From Bradyrhizobium sp. CSS354 (lineage in GTDB: Bacteria; Pseudomonadota; Alphaproteobacteria; Rhizobiales; Xanthobacteraceae), in contig NZ_JAACFU010000004.1 of NCBI RefSeq assembly GCF_029051725.1, positions 62,001-126,000 on the forward strand: 64,000 bases of DNA, written 5' to 3'. The translations under genes were made by a program, and so were the position numbers. The notes under the pieces are model-generated. The model saw only the letters and a list, made by a program, of their open reading frames with translations, was not told where the DNA came from and did not search any database. Shown in pieces: positions 8,190-17,433 of this stretch (positions are counted from its first letter, which is position 1; the number at the start of each line of letters is the position of its first letter).

Positions 8190-9590
8190 CTAGCCCACGG
8201 GGTCGATCGGCGACGGCGGCACGCCGCCCGCCTCGATCGCCTCGCCTGCGAGCAGGCAGAGATCCTCGCGATAGCGGCCGGACACGATGTGCACGCCGAC
8301 CGGCGCCTTGCCGACGAGGCCGGTGGAGACCACGAGGCCCGGCAGGCCCATGAAGGGAATGGCGATCTGCGGCAGCTGTGCTTCCCAGACGCGTTTGAAG
8401 GAAGCGTCGTCCTTGCGGTCGAGATGATCGGGGAACGGCAGTTCGCCGGAGACCGGCGTCAGCAGCACGGCATAGGTGTCGAAGAACAGCATCCAGTCGC
8501 GGGTCAGCGTGGCGCGGCGGGTCAATGCCTTGGCGTAATTCGCCTGGTCCATCGGCGTGACCCTGGCGCGGTTGCCGCGCAGGCACGCCAGCGCGCCGGG
8601 ATCGCCCTCACGCTCGGCCATTTCGAGTTGCGCCTCATAGCCGTCGCCGAGCCAGAGCTTGATCTGCCACTCGACCGCTTCGCGCATCGGCGGGGTGTTC
8701 TCGATTGTCTCGACGGTCCAGCCGGCCCGTTCGAGCCGCTTGCCGGCGTCGATGACGGCGGCCTTCACCTCGGGCGCGGTGGCCAGGCCGTCCGGATTGA
8801 GACACAGCGCGGCGCGCTTCGGCCGCGCGGGGCCTTCCAGCGGCGCGGGCACGAACCAGGGGTCGCGGATGTCGCGGGCCGACATGGCCGCGAGCGAAAT
8901 CCTGATGTCGTTGACGGTGCGGGCCAGCGGGCCCGACACCGCCATGATCTGCGGCCCGATCGGGCGCTCCGGCAGGGCCGGATTGAAGGCCGGGATGCGG
9001 CCGAGCGTCGGGCGCAGACCATGCACGCCGCAGGCATAGGCGGGATAGCGGATCGAGCCCGCAATGTCGGTGCCATGGGCGATATGGCCGATGCCGGCCG
9101 CGACCGCCGAGCCGGCGCCGCCGGAGGAGCCGCCCGGCGTCAGCGAGGCGTCGCGGGGGTTCTTGGTGTCGCCGTGGACCAGATTGGTGGTGAACCAGCG
9201 ATAGGAGAAGGCCGGGCAATTGGTGCGGCCAAGGAGAACGGCGCCGGCTTTGCGGAAATTGGCGACCACCGGATTGTCCTCGCGCGCGATCAGGTCGCGC
9301 TGGAGCTTGAGGCCGTTAGTGGTGGCAAAGCCCTCCTGGTCAACATTGGCCTTGATGGTGACGGGCACGCCGGCCAGCACGCCGGGGTCCTCCCCCCGCG
9401 CAATGGCGGCATCGACGGCATCCGCCTGCTTGAGCACGTTCTCCGGCCGGTGGTCGATCACGGCGTTGAGGCTGGGATTGACGGCGTCGAGCCGGGCCAA
9501 GCCGGCCTGCGCGGCCTCCCTGGCGGAGACCTTTTTGGTTTTGACGAGATTGGCGAGGTCGGCCGCCGACAGGCGCCAGAGATCTTGCAT
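8190..9590 (-). CDS. Amidase-signature family hydrolase
   Basis: The 466-residue product is an amidase-signature enzyme hydrolysing C-N bonds of carboxylic amides. The Ser-cisSer-Lys triad is present: Lys80 in GVPVTIKANVD, cis-Ser155/156 in TPGGSSGGAG, and nucleophile Ser179 in GTDIAGSIRYPA. Length fits the family. No GatB or GatC gene is nearby and the C-terminal region is unlike GatA, so a role in tRNA-Gln amidation is unlikely. The natural amide is unknown. First gene of the unit with the peroxidase and DUF3297 genes. Confidence 0.9.
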   Translation of the reverse strand: MQDLWRLSAADLANLVKTKKVSAREAAQAGLARLDAVNPSLNAVIDHRPENVLKQADAVDAAIARGEDPGVLAGVPVTIKANVDQEGFATTNGLKLQRDLIAREDNPVVANFRKAGAVLLGRTNCPAFSYRWFTTNLVHGDTKNPRDASLTPGGSSGGAGSAVAAGIGHIAHGTDIAGSIRYPAYACGVHGLRPTLGRIPAFNPALPERPIGPQIMAVSGPLARTVNDIRISLAAMSARDIRDPWFVPAPLEGPARPKRAALCLNPDGLATAPEVKAAVIDAGKRLERAGWTVETIENTPPMREAVEWQIKLWLGDGYEAQLEMAEREGDPGALACLRGNRARVTPMDQANYAKALTRRATLTRDWMLFFDTYAVLLTPVSGELPFPDHLDRKDDASFKRVWEAQLPQIAIPFMGLPGLVVSTGLVGKAPVGVHIVSGRYREDLCLLAGEAIEAGGVPPSPIDPVG

Positions 9591-9691
9591 GGCTTGCTCC
9601 GTTTAACCGGCGTCTTTTAGACCCGGGAACGCGGCAAAGCCATGCGGATTTCGCAGGGACGAAGGGCGGGGGCTGCGCCGGCCACGCTTCT

Positions 9692-9778
9692 CGTCATTGC
9701 GAGCGAAGCGAAGCAATCCAGACTGCCTCCGCGGAAGCAGTCTGGATTGCTTCGTCGCAAGGGCTCCTCGCAATGACG
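9692..9778. repeat. Palindromic intergenic repeat, family A
   Basis: Complete copy between the DUF6894-like gene and the amidase gene. Its right arm carries the extra AAGGGCTC variant seen in some other copies. Confidence 0.9.
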
Positions 9779-9792
9779 GGGAGAGACGGGGG

Positions 9793-10050
9793 CTAATGCC
9801 GCGTCGCGGACTGGTCCGGGATGTCCAGCAATGCCTCGGTGAAGGGGAATTCGAGCACGATCTCGCCTTCGCGGTCGGTGACCTCGATGACGGCTTCAAG
9901 CAGGGCCGGCTGGGTGCCTTCCGATCGCAGCACCTCCAGAATCATCTGGCGGGCAACCTCCCAGGCGCGGTCAGGATTGCGCAGATCCTCTCCCTCAGGA
10001 TCCACGATCAGTTCGTTGCCGATACGGGTGTTGAAGAAATATCTGGGCAT
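9793..10050 (-). CDS. DUF6894-like small protein
   Basis: The 85-residue protein begins MPRYFFNTRIGNEL and carries DPEGEDLRNPDRAWEVARQM, the pattern of a family of short proteins frequent in Bradyrhizobium and annotated DUF6894. The start was moved from an upstream codon at 10104 to the ATG at 10050 because family members begin with MPRYFF. It ends in an acidic stretch. Function unknown. The gene is divergent from the pqq operon; the 250 bp between them show no box I can name. Confidence 0.75.
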   Translation of the reverse strand: MPRYFFNTRIGNELIVDPEGEDLRNPDRAWEVARQMILEVLRSEGTQPALLEAVIEVTDREGEIVLEFPFTEALLDIPDQSATRH

Positions 10051-10299
10051 CACGAAGTTCCAGTTGGGTCGCCTGTACCGGATTGAAAGCTGCACTGCAC
10101 TCACAACTGCTTTATCAGGACAGGGTTCGCGACCGAATGCGCCAAGCGCAAGGCAGCATCACCAGCAAGTATTGTTCCGCCAGCATTTTTCGCGCCGCAA
10201 CATAGGCTTCTCGGGAAAATTTCACTGGCGAACTTTTCCACCCGCACTAACTTAAGGGTTGGGCGGATACGTCCGAATTCTCGAAAATGGAGAGCCAAA

Positions 10300-10380
10300 A
10301 TGGCCTGGAAAGCCCCGAAGATCGTCGAAGTGCCCTGTGGCATGGAAATCAACATGTATGTGAGCGCCACCCGCAAGTAA
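10300..10380 (+). CDS. pqqA: PqqA, precursor peptide of pyrroloquinoline quinone
   Basis: A 26-residue peptide, MAWKAPKIVEVPCGMEINMY ending VSATRK. It contains the conserved Glu16-x3-Tyr20 pair whose side chains are cross-linked by PqqE and become the PQQ carbon skeleton. A GGAGA ribosome site precedes the ATG by about eight bases. The peptide is followed by 117 bp and then pqqB in the same orientation, the usual pqqABCDE order. Confidence 0.96.
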   Translation: MAWKAPKIVEVPCGMEINMYVSATRK

Positions 10381-10497
10381 GTGGCTGGCGATCTGCGTTC
10401 AGCGCAGGTGGGTCTTTCGGTCACGGCAGGTTTCCGAACGACGGAAACTGTGTTGGCCTGAGATCCACCTCGCAGCGTTCCTTCCAGGAGACGGATC

Positions 10498-11427
10498 ATG
10501 CTTCGCGTCGTCGTCCTGGGCGCCGCAGCCGGCGGCGGAGTGCCGCAATGGAATTGCGGCTGCGAGGGCTGCCGGGCGGCCCGTGGAAACGGCCAAGAGC
10601 TGCAACGGACCCAAGCCTCGGTCGCCTTCAGCGGCGACGGCGAGCACTGGTTCCTGATCAACGCCTCCCCCGACCTCCGCCAGCAATTGAATGCCACGCC
10701 ACAGCTGCATCCGAAGGCGGGCGCGCTGCGCCATACGCCGATCGCAGGCGTGATCCTGACCAACAGCGAAGTGGACGCGGTTGCAGGCCTCCTGTCGATG
10801 CGCGAGGGTTCGCCCTTCACGGTCTATGCGCATGAGAAGGTGCTGGCGATCCTGAAGGCCAACAGCATCTTCAATGTGCTGAACGAGAAGAACGTGCAGC
10901 GCCAGCCGGTCAACATCAATGAGCCATTCGAGCCGCGGCTGCCGAACGGAGCTCGCTCAGGACTTGAGGTGCTGCCCTTCGCGGTCTCGGGCAAATCGGC
11001 CTGGTACCTGGAAGGCAAGGCGCATCCGGGCGGCGACGCCGGCGAGGGTGATACGCTGGGGCTGAAGATCACCGATAAATCGACCGGCAAATGCTTCTAC
11101 TTCATCGCCGCCTGCGCCGAGGTCACCGACGCGCTCAAGGCCGAGATCGACGGCGCTGCGCTGGTGTTCTTCGACGGCACGGTGTGGCAGGACGACGAGA
11201 TGATCAGGGCCGGGCTCGGCCACAAGACCGGCAAGAGCATGGGCCATGTCGCGATGTCCGGCGACCACGGCGCCATCGCACGGCTCGCCGACCTCACACT
11301 CGACAGGAAGATATTTCTGCATATCAATAACTCGAACCCGGCGCTGCTGCCCGCGTCACCCGAGCGCAAGGCCGCTGAAGCGGCGGGCTGGCAGATACCC
11401 GCCGACGGAACGGAGATCGTGCTGTGA
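10498..11427 (+). CDS. pqqB: PqqB, PQQ biosynthesis metallo-beta-lactamase-fold oxygenase
   Basis: The 309-residue product is PqqB. It starts with the family hallmark LGAAAGGGVPQWNCGCEGC and carries INASPDLRQQL, a metallo-beta-lactamase fold with an altered metal site. PqqB is thought to hydroxylate the cross-linked Glu-Tyr intermediate. Its TGA overlaps the pqqC GTG, which supports one transcript from pqqA onward. Confidence 0.96.
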   Translation: MLRVVVLGAAAGGGVPQWNCGCEGCRAARGNGQELQRTQASVAFSGDGEHWFLINASPDLRQQLNATPQLHPKAGALRHTPIAGVILTNSEVDAVAGLLSMREGSPFTVYAHEKVLAILKANSIFNVLNEKNVQRQPVNINEPFEPRLPNGARSGLEVLPFAVSGKSAWYLEGKAHPGGDAGEGDTLGLKITDKSTGKCFYFIAACAEVTDALKAEIDGAALVFFDGTVWQDDEMIRAGLGHKTGKSMGHVAMSGDHGAIARLADLTLDRKIFLHINNSNPALLPASPERKAAEAAGWQIPADGTEIVL

Positions 11428-12215
11428 ATGCCGCGTCACTGACTGGAATGACCGCGCTCTCGATCGGCAAGGACATCAGACTTAACTCGGCCGAGGAGCT
11501 GGAGGCGACGCTGCGCCATATCGGGGCGACGCGCTATCACAGCCTGCATCCGTTCCATAAGATGCTGCACGGCGGCAAGCTCAACAAAGGCCAGGTCCAG
11601 GCCTGGGCGCTGAATCGCTACTATTACCAGAGCACCATCCCGATCAAGGACGCGGTGGTGATCTCGCGCTTCCGCGACCGCGCCACGCGGCTGGAATGGC
11701 GCCACCGCATCGAGGACCATGACGGCGATATCGGCTCCGAAGGCGGTATCGAACGCTGGCTGAAGCTGACCGACGGCCTCGGGCTGGACACGGCCTACGT
11801 GGAATCAACCGAAGGCATCCTGCCAGCGACGCGCTTTGCGGTGGAAGCCTATGTGCACTATTGCCGCGAGAAGTCGCCGCTGGAGGCGATCGCCTCCTCG
11901 CTCACCGAATTGTTCGCGCCGAACCTGCACGAAGAGCGCATTGCCGGAATGCTGGAGCACTACGACTTCGTCAATCCTGACATCATGAGCTACTTCAAGC
12001 GCCGGTTGGCGCAGGCGCCGCGGGACGCCGGCTTTGCGCTCGACTATGTCAAGGCGCATGCCACCACGCCCGAGCAACGCGCGTCGGTCTGCAACGCGCT
12101 GATCTTCAAGACCAGCGTGCTCTGGGTGCAGCTCGACGCGCTCCAACACGCCTATGTCGAGGGCCACATTCCGCCGGGCGCGTTCGTGCCCCAAGAACAC
12201 CAAAAAGCGAGCTGA
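11424..12215 (+). CDS. pqqC: PqqC, pyrroloquinoline-quinone synthase
   Basis: The product of up to 263 residues catalyses the final ring closure and oxidation to PQQ (EC 1.3.3.11). It shows the all-helical PqqC fold motifs RYHSLHPFHKMLHGG, NRYYYQSTIPIKDA and the EDHDGD metal-free oxidase site. The GTG at 11424 overlaps the pqqB stop as GTGA; an ATG at 11448 would also fit the family start. Length is close to the usual 250. Confidence 0.96.
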   Translation: MNAASLTGMTALSIGKDIRLNSAEELEATLRHIGATRYHSLHPFHKMLHGGKLNKGQVQAWALNRYYYQSTIPIKDAVVISRFRDRATRLEWRHRIEDHDGDIGSEGGIERWLKLTDGLGLDTAYVESTEGILPATRFAVEAYVHYCREKSPLEAIASSLTELFAPNLHEERIAGMLEHYDFVNPDIMSYFKRRLAQAPRDAGFALDYVKAHATTPEQRASVCNALIFKTSVLWVQLDALQHAYVEGHIPPGAFVPQEHQKAS

Positions 12216-12221
12216 GGAACA

Positions 12222-12533
12222 ATGGCCGGGCCGCGTCACATCAGCGTCAGCGAGACCAGCCGGCCGGTGCTGCCGCGGCACGCCAAGCTGAAATATGACG
12301 AGACGCGAAAGGTCTGGGTGATCCTGGCGCCCGAACGCGTGCTGGCGCCGGACGAGATCGCGGTCGAGGTCTTGCAGCTCTGCGACGGCGAGCGCAATGT
12401 CGGCGAGGTTTCCGACCAGCTCGCGGCAAAATACGCCGCGCCACGCGAGGCGATCCTGGCCGACGTCATCGTCATGCTGCAGGATCTCGCCGACAAGGGC
12501 TTTCTCACGGAGGCCCGGGAGAAGACGTCATGA
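12222..12533 (+). CDS. pqqD: PqqD, PqqA peptide chaperone
   Basis: The 103-residue RRE-type (RiPP recognition element) protein binds PqqA and presents it to PqqE. Family features are RPVLPRHAKLKYDE, WVILAPERVL and GERNVGEVSDQLAAKY. It begins six bases after pqqC and its TGA overlaps the pqqE ATG. Confidence 0.95.
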   Translation: MAGPRHISVSETSRPVLPRHAKLKYDETRKVWVILAPERVLAPDEIAVEVLQLCDGERNVGEVSDQLAAKYAAPREAILADVIVMLQDLADKGFLTEAREKTS

Positions 12534-13729
12534 GCGATGTGCTCGGCAATCCCACCATCCCGCCCGACGCCAGCGACAGTCTCGCGGTGCTGGAGAAGAG
12601 CCGCTCGACGGCAGAGACGTTCGGCATTCCACTCGCCGTGCTGCTCGAGATCACCCATCGCTGCCCGCTGCAATGTCCCTATTGCTCCAACCCGGTCGAG
12701 CTCGACCGCTCGGGCAAGGAGCTGACCACCGAGGAATGGAAGAAAGTCCTGAGCGAGCTCGCCGAGATCGGCGTGCTCCAGGTGCATTTCTCCGGCGGCG
12801 AACCGACCGCGCGCAAGGACCTCGTCGAGCTGGTCAAGCACGCCAGCGACGTCGGCCTCTACACCAACCTCATCACCTCGGCCGTGCTGCTGACGCGCGA
12901 ACGGTTGAGCGAGCTGGCCGATGCCGGGCTCTGCCACGTCCAGATCAGCTTCCAGGGCGTCGAAGAGAGCTTGGCCGATCGCGTTGGCGGTTACAAAAAC
13001 GGCCACCGCAAGAAGCTCGAAGTGGCAAAATGGACCCGCGAGCTCGACCTGCCGCTCACCGTGAACGCGGTGATGCACCGGCAGAACCTGCACCAGCTGC
13101 CCGATATCATCCAGATGTCGATCGATCTCGACGCCGACCGGCTCGAGGTTGCCAATGTGCAATATTACGGCTGGGCACTGAAGAACCGCGCCGCCTTGAT
13201 GCCGACAGTGGCGCAGCTCGACGAGTGCACCCGCATCGTCGAGGAGGCGCGCGAGCGGCTGAAGGGCCGGCTCACGATCGACTATGTCGTGCCCGATTAT
13301 TACGCGCTGCGGCCGAAGAAGTGCATGGGCGGCTGGGGCCGGCAGTTCTTCAACATTTCGCCGGCCGGCAAGGTGCTGCCCTGCCACGCCGCCGAGAGCA
13401 TCACCGGGCTCGACTTCGAATCGGTACGCTCCAACCATTCGATCGCCTGGATCTGGCAGAACTCGGACGCCTTCAACCGCTATCGCGGCACCGGCTGGAT
13501 GAAGGAGCCGTGCAAGAGTTGCGAATTCCGCGAGATCGATTTCGGCGGCTGTCGCTGCCAGGCCTTTGCGCTGACCGGTGACGCCGCCAACACCGATCCG
13601 GCCTGTGCGCTATCGCCGCTGCACGAGGCCATCTTCAAGCAGGCCGAGCGCGAGGCCGAGGGCGATACCAACCGCTTCGTCTATCGCAATTTCGCCGGCG
13701 GCACTCTGGAATCCGGGAATGATGCCTGA
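12530..13729 (+). CDS. pqqE: PqqE, radical SAM PqqA Glu-Tyr cross-linking enzyme
   Basis: The 399-residue radical SAM enzyme forms the C-C bond between Glu16 and Tyr20 of PqqA. The SAM cluster ligands are Cys45, Cys49 and Cys52 (CPLQCPYC). FSGGEPTARKDL follows. The C-terminal SPASM domain supplies cysteines for auxiliary clusters: CMGGWG, LPCHAAE, CKSCEFREIDFGGCRCQ and DPACALS. It overlaps pqqD by four bases and the following peptidase gene by 11 bases. Confidence 0.96.
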   Translation: MSDVLGNPTIPPDASDSLAVLEKSRSTAETFGIPLAVLLEITHRCPLQCPYCSNPVELDRSGKELTTEEWKKVLSELAEIGVLQVHFSGGEPTARKDLVELVKHASDVGLYTNLITSAVLLTRERLSELADAGLCHVQISFQGVEESLADRVGGYKNGHRKKLEVAKWTRELDLPLTVNAVMHRQNLHQLPDIIQMSIDLDADRLEVANVQYYGWALKNRAALMPTVAQLDECTRIVEEARERLKGRLTIDYVVPDYYALRPKKCMGGWGRQFFNISPAGKVLPCHAAESITGLDFESVRSNHSIAWIWQNSDAFNRYRGTGWMKEPCKSCEFREIDFGGCRCQAFALTGDAANTDPACALSPLHEAIFKQAEREAEGDTNRFVYRNFAGGTLESGNDA

Positions 13730-14705
13730 CGCCGACGCGGCCAGCTCAGTCAAGCGCGCCGATCCCTTTGCGCCGCTGACCTCCGAAATGCTCGACGTCG
13801 GCGACGGGCACGAGCTTTATGTCGAGAGCGTCGGCCGCACCGACGGAATCCCCGCGGTCTATCTGCATGGCGGCCCCGGCAGCGGTTGCCAGCCCGACCA
13901 TCGCCGGCTGTTTGATCCTGACCGTTTCCATGCCGTGCTGTTCGACCAACGCGGCTGCGGCCGCAGCCGGCCGAAGGGATCGCGCCAGCACAACACCACG
14001 CAGCATCTGATCGCGGACATGGAAAAGATCCGCGAGAAATTCGGCGTCGCGCGCTGGATGGTGGTCGGGGGGTCCTGGGGCGCGACGCTGGCGCTGGCTT
14101 ATGCGCAGGCGCATCCCGAGCGCGTCTCCGGAATTGCGCTGCGCGCGACGTTTCTCGGCACGCGTGCTGAAGTCGAGATCGCCTTCACCTCGCGCCTCTC
14201 GCAATTCTACCCCGCGCTCTACGAGGATTTTCTCAGCGTGCTGTCTCTGGAGGAGCGCGCGCGGCCGGTGGAAGCCTACTATCGCCGCATCCTCGATGCC
14301 GATCCGGCCGTGCATGGCCCGGCCTCGCGCGCATGGCACGACACCGAGCGCGCCTTGTCGGAGCACAAGGCGGCAAAGACGCGGATCGACCTGGCGTCGC
14401 TGAACGTCTGGCGCACATTGCCGGCGACGCCGTTCATGGAAGCGCATTATTTCGTGCAGGACAGCTTCATGACGGAGAACCAGTTGTTGCGGAACGCCGG
14501 CAAGCTCGACGGCATTCCCGGCATCATCGTCCAGGGCCGCTACGATCTGTTGTGTCCTCCCGGGACATCGCAGGCGCTCGCGAAAGCGTGGCCGGGTTCC
14601 GAGATTCGTATCGTGGAAGAAGCCGGCCATTCGCTCTATGATACCGGCGTGCGGGACGCGGTCATGAAGTCGATCGCGGACATCGCTTCGAAGATTTCGC
14701 GATAG
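13719..14705 (+). CDS. Prolyl iminopeptidase-type S33 alpha/beta hydrolase, in pqq operon
   Basis: About 328 residues. Prolyl iminopeptidase hallmarks are the oxyanion loop HGGPGSG, DQRGCGRS, the nucleophile elbow GGSWGATLA, the acid in GRYDLLCP and the histidine in EAGHSLYD. Length fits the family (about 310-330). The start is one of two adjacent ATGs, at 13719 or 13722, inside the end of pqqE; the overlap implies cotranslation with pqqE. The cytoplasmic enzyme removes N-terminal proline from peptides. In this position it may help digest the PqqA peptide, a step done by PqqF/PqqG-type metalloproteases elsewhere; that role is inference. Confidence 0.88.
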   Translation: MMPDADAASSVKRADPFAPLTSEMLDVGDGHELYVESVGRTDGIPAVYLHGGPGSGCQPDHRRLFDPDRFHAVLFDQRGCGRSRPKGSRQHNTTQHLIADMEKIREKFGVARWMVVGGSWGATLALAYAQAHPERVSGIALRATFLGTRAEVEIAFTSRLSQFYPALYEDFLSVLSLEERARPVEAYYRRILDADPAVHGPASRAWHDTERALSEHKAAKTRIDLASLNVWRTLPATPFMEAHYFVQDSFMTENQLLRNAGKLDGIPGIIVQGRYDLLCPPGTSQALAKAWPGSEIRIVEEAGHSLYDTGVRDAVMKSIADIASKISR

Positions 14706-14720
14706 TAGGACAACAAGAAA

Positions 14721-15399
14721 ATGCCGCTCGTCGGGAAAGGCATGCTGCTGACGTCGATGAACGTCGACGTTTCAGATGAAGCCGATTTCAATCGCTGGTA
14801 CGATCGCGAGCATCTGGAAGAGCGCGTTGCGATCGAGGGTTTTCTGGAGGCGCGGCGCTATGTCGCGCACGCCGCCAATCCCAAATATCTCTCGCTGTAT
14901 TCGACTGCGACACTCGACGTGCTCGACAGTCCCGCCTACCGGGCGCGGCTCGCCAACCAGACCGAATGGTCGCGACGGAGCATGGCGCATTTCAAGGACA
15001 TGCTGCGGGTCGTCGCGCGCATCACGATCAGCAACGGTACCGGCCGGGGCGCGGCGCTCGGCCTCGTGCGGCTGCGGCCGACGTCGGACAATGCAGTCGC
15101 ATGGCGTGACGCACTGCAAGACAGGCTGACGCCGGAAAAGCACGACGGCATCATCTCGATGCATCTGCTCGAAAGCGAGCCGGAATTGTCGGGCGCGACC
15201 GCGGACATTCCGGGCGGTGCGCAACGAAGGCGCGCGCGACTGGTTCGTGCTGATCGACGGCACGCATGTCGGCGCAGTCTCGGCCGTGATCGCCGCGCGC
15301 TTCACCGGCCCTGCCGCCTCGCCATTCCCGCTTCCCGTGTCGGTCGGCACCTACAGCCTGATGTGGGACCTCTCGAAGAGCGACATCGCGCGCAACTAA
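14721..15399 (+). pseudogene. DUF4286-like/EthD-like small protein, frameshifted
   Basis: The frame from the ATG at 14721 gives a ferredoxin-like (Dabb/EthD-type) domain beginning with MPLVGKGMLLTSMNVDV and FNRWYDREHLEERV, but after about residue 163 it turns into arginine-rich nonsense ending at 15488. The sensible continuation (NEGARDWFVLIDGTHVGAV... to WDLSKSDIARN, stop at 15399) lies one base over, from about 15217. One extra base in CCGGGCGG (15210-15217) explains both halves. Intact, it would have about 225 residues. It may be a real inactivation or a sequencing error. It lies 15 bp after the peptidase gene, probably at the end of the pqq transcript. Family name uncertain. Confidence 0.75.
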
Positions 15400-15510
15400 C
15401 CCATCGGACGCATCGCAACATGCTGCACCGCACGCATCTCGCGCGACCATTAATGATGTGCGCGCTGGGCTCCCATGAAAGCCGGTGATCCCCCAAATTT
15501 GCCGTTGTAC

Positions 15511-15527
15511 TTCGGAACGGTTCTAAT
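15511..15527. promoter_or_regulatory. Candidate Irr iron-control box (ICE-like palindrome)
   Basis: TTCGGAACGGTTCTAAT matches the alphaproteobacterial ICE pattern TTTAGAA-N3-TTCTAAA at 11 of 14 defined positions. It lies 107 bp upstream of the ATG of an iron-sulfur-rich operon, the class of target that Irr represses under iron shortage. Single-site match by eye; moderate support. Confidence 0.4.
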
Positions 15528-15633
15528 AAGCTAACCCAATGACGTCATTCAGAAACCAGATCGCCGCGCGTTAGCGTTCGCCAAGCTCAAGAAAAGGCCG
15601 CGGGGTCTTTGAGCCTGCGCGGACAGGGTAGGA

Positions 15634-17433
15634 ATGAAACCGACCGATATTGCGGCCCCCGACTACTTTCACAAAGTGGTCGATTGCCAATGGGCCTGTC
15701 CTGCGCACACTCCCGTTCCCGAATACATCCGACTGATCGCCCAAGGCCGCTACAGCGACGCCTATATGATCAATTGGAAATCGAACGTGTTTCCCGGAAT
15801 TCTGGGACGCACCTGCGATCGTCCATGCGAGCCGGCGTGCCGCCGCGGACGCGTCGAGGAGACGCCGGTCGCGATCTGCCGCCTGAAGCGCGTCGCCGCC
15901 GACTTCAAGGATGACATCACGCAACGCCTGCCGCGGCCCTCGGCCAAGAACGGCAAGCGCGTTGCATTCGTCGGCGGCGGTCCCGCTTCGCTGACGGTGG
16001 CGCGCGATCTCGCTCCGCTCGGCTATCACTGCACCGTGTTCGACGGTGATCCACGAGCCGGCGGCATGATGCGCTCGCAGATCCCGAAATTCCGCCTGCC
16101 CGATTCAGTCATCGACGAGGAGACCGGCTACATCCTGGGTCTCGGCGTCGACTTCAAGGGCGGCCACCGCATCGAGAGCATGAAGGCGCTGCTGGCGGAG
16201 AAGTATGACGCGATCTTCGTCGGCTCCGGCGCACCGCGCGGCCGCGAGCTCGACATTCCCGGACGCAAGGAAGCAGCCGCCAACGTCCATATCGGCATCG
16301 ACTGGCTGTCCTCGGTCTCGTTCGGCCATACCGACAAGATCGGCAAGCGCGTCATCGTGCTCGGCGGCGGCAACACCGCGATGGATTGCTGCCGCACCGC
16401 GCGCCGCCTTGGCGGCGAAGAGGTGAAGGTCGTCGTGCGCTCCGGCTTCGAGGAAATGAAGGCCTCGCCCTGGGAGAAGGAAGACGCGCTCCACGAGGAC
16501 ATCCCGATCCTCAACTTCCTCGTCCCCACAGCCTTCATCCACGACAATGGCAAGCTCACCGGCATCACCTTCCAGAAGGTGAAGGCCGAATACGACGCCA
16601 AGGGCCGCCGCAACCTCGTGCCCTCGGGCGAGCCGGACCAGACCATCGAATGCGACGACGTGCTGGTCGCGGTCGGCCAGGAGAACGCCTTCCCCTGGAT
16701 CGAGCAGGATTGCGGCATCGAGTTCGACAAATGGCACATGCCAAAAGTCGATCCGCAAACCTTCGTCTCGACCAATCCGAAGGTGTTCTTCGGCGGCGAC
16801 GCCGCGTTCGGGCCGAAGAACATCATCTGGGCGGTGGCGCAGGGCCATGATGCCGCGCTGTCGATCCACAAAATGCTCTCGGGCGAGGACGTCACCGAGC
16901 GGCCATTGCCGGAAGTGCACGTCTCCTCGCAGAAGATGGGCATCCACGAATGGAGCTATGACAACGACATCTCCAACGACAAGCGCTACAAGGTGCCGCA
17001 TCGCGACAAGGTGATCGCGCTGAAGGACATCCGCACCGAGGTCGAGCTCGGCTACGACGTCAAGCTCGCGCTGGGCGAAGCCCATCGCTGCCTGAACTGC
17101 GATGTCCAGACCGTGTTCTCGACCTCGCTTTGCATCGAGTGCGATGCCTGCGTCGACATCTGTCCGATGGATTGCATCACCTTCACGGACAATGGCGAGG
17201 AAGGCGATCTCCGTCAGCGCCTGAAAGCGCCCTCGCTGCATCCGGACCAGGATCTCTATGTGTCCAGCGATCTCAAGACCGGGCGCGTGATGATCAAGGA
17301 CGAGGATGTCTGCCTGCATTGCGGGCTGTGTGCCGAGCGCTGTCCCACCGGCGCCTGGGACATGCAGAAATATTTGATCGAGATGACTCACGCAGGTTCA
17401 GCATGTCCGACAAAAAGCCGATCAGCAGCGTAA
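15634..17433 (+). CDS. GltD-like FAD/NAD(P) oxidoreductase fused to two-cluster ferredoxin
   Basis: The 599-residue product has an N-terminal cysteine domain (Cys18, Cys22, CDRPCEPAC at 61-69), an FAD site VGGGPASLTVARDL (about 113-126), a second dinucleotide site LGGGNTAMDCCRTARRLGG, and a C-terminal 2x[4Fe-4S] ferredoxin (CIECDACVDICPMDC and CLHCGLCAERCPTGAW). The overall plan is that of glutamate synthase small subunit-like reductases. It overlaps korA by 31 bp, so it probably carries electrons between NAD(P)H and the KorAB enzyme. Direction of electron flow cannot be read from the sequence. Confidence 0.9.
   Translation: MKPTDIAAPDYFHKVVDCQWACPAHTPVPEYIRLIAQGRYSDAYMINWKSNVFPGILGRTCDRPCEPACRRGRVEETPVAICRLKRVAADFKDDITQRLPRPSAKNGKRVAFVGGGPASLTVARDLAPLGYHCTVFDGDPRAGGMMRSQIPKFRLPDSVIDEETGYILGLGVDFKGGHRIESMKALLAEKYDAIFVGSGAPRGRELDIPGRKEAAANVHIGIDWLSSVSFGHTDKIGKRVIVLGGGNTAMDCCRTARRLGGEEVKVVVRSGFEEMKASPWEKEDALHEDIPILNFLVPTAFIHDNGKLTGITFQKVKAEYDAKGRRNLVPSGEPDQTIECDDVLVAVGQENAFPWIEQDCGIEFDKWHMPKVDPQTFVSTNPKVFFGGDAAFGPKNIIWAVAQGHDAALSIHKMLSGEDVTERPLPEVHVSSQKMGIHEWSYDNDISNDKRYKVPHRDKVIALKDIRTEVELGYDVKLALGEAHRCLNCDVQTVFSTSLCIECDACVDICPMDCITFTDNGEEGDLRQRLKAPSLHPDQDLYVSSDLKTGRVMIKDEDVCLHCGLCAERCPTGAWDMQKYLIEMTHAGSACPTKSRSAA

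Noticed and set aside
8289..9620. 443-codon frame antisense to the amidase gene
   Set aside because: Asp/Gly/Arg-rich shadow with no domain; the amidase signature is on the minus strand.
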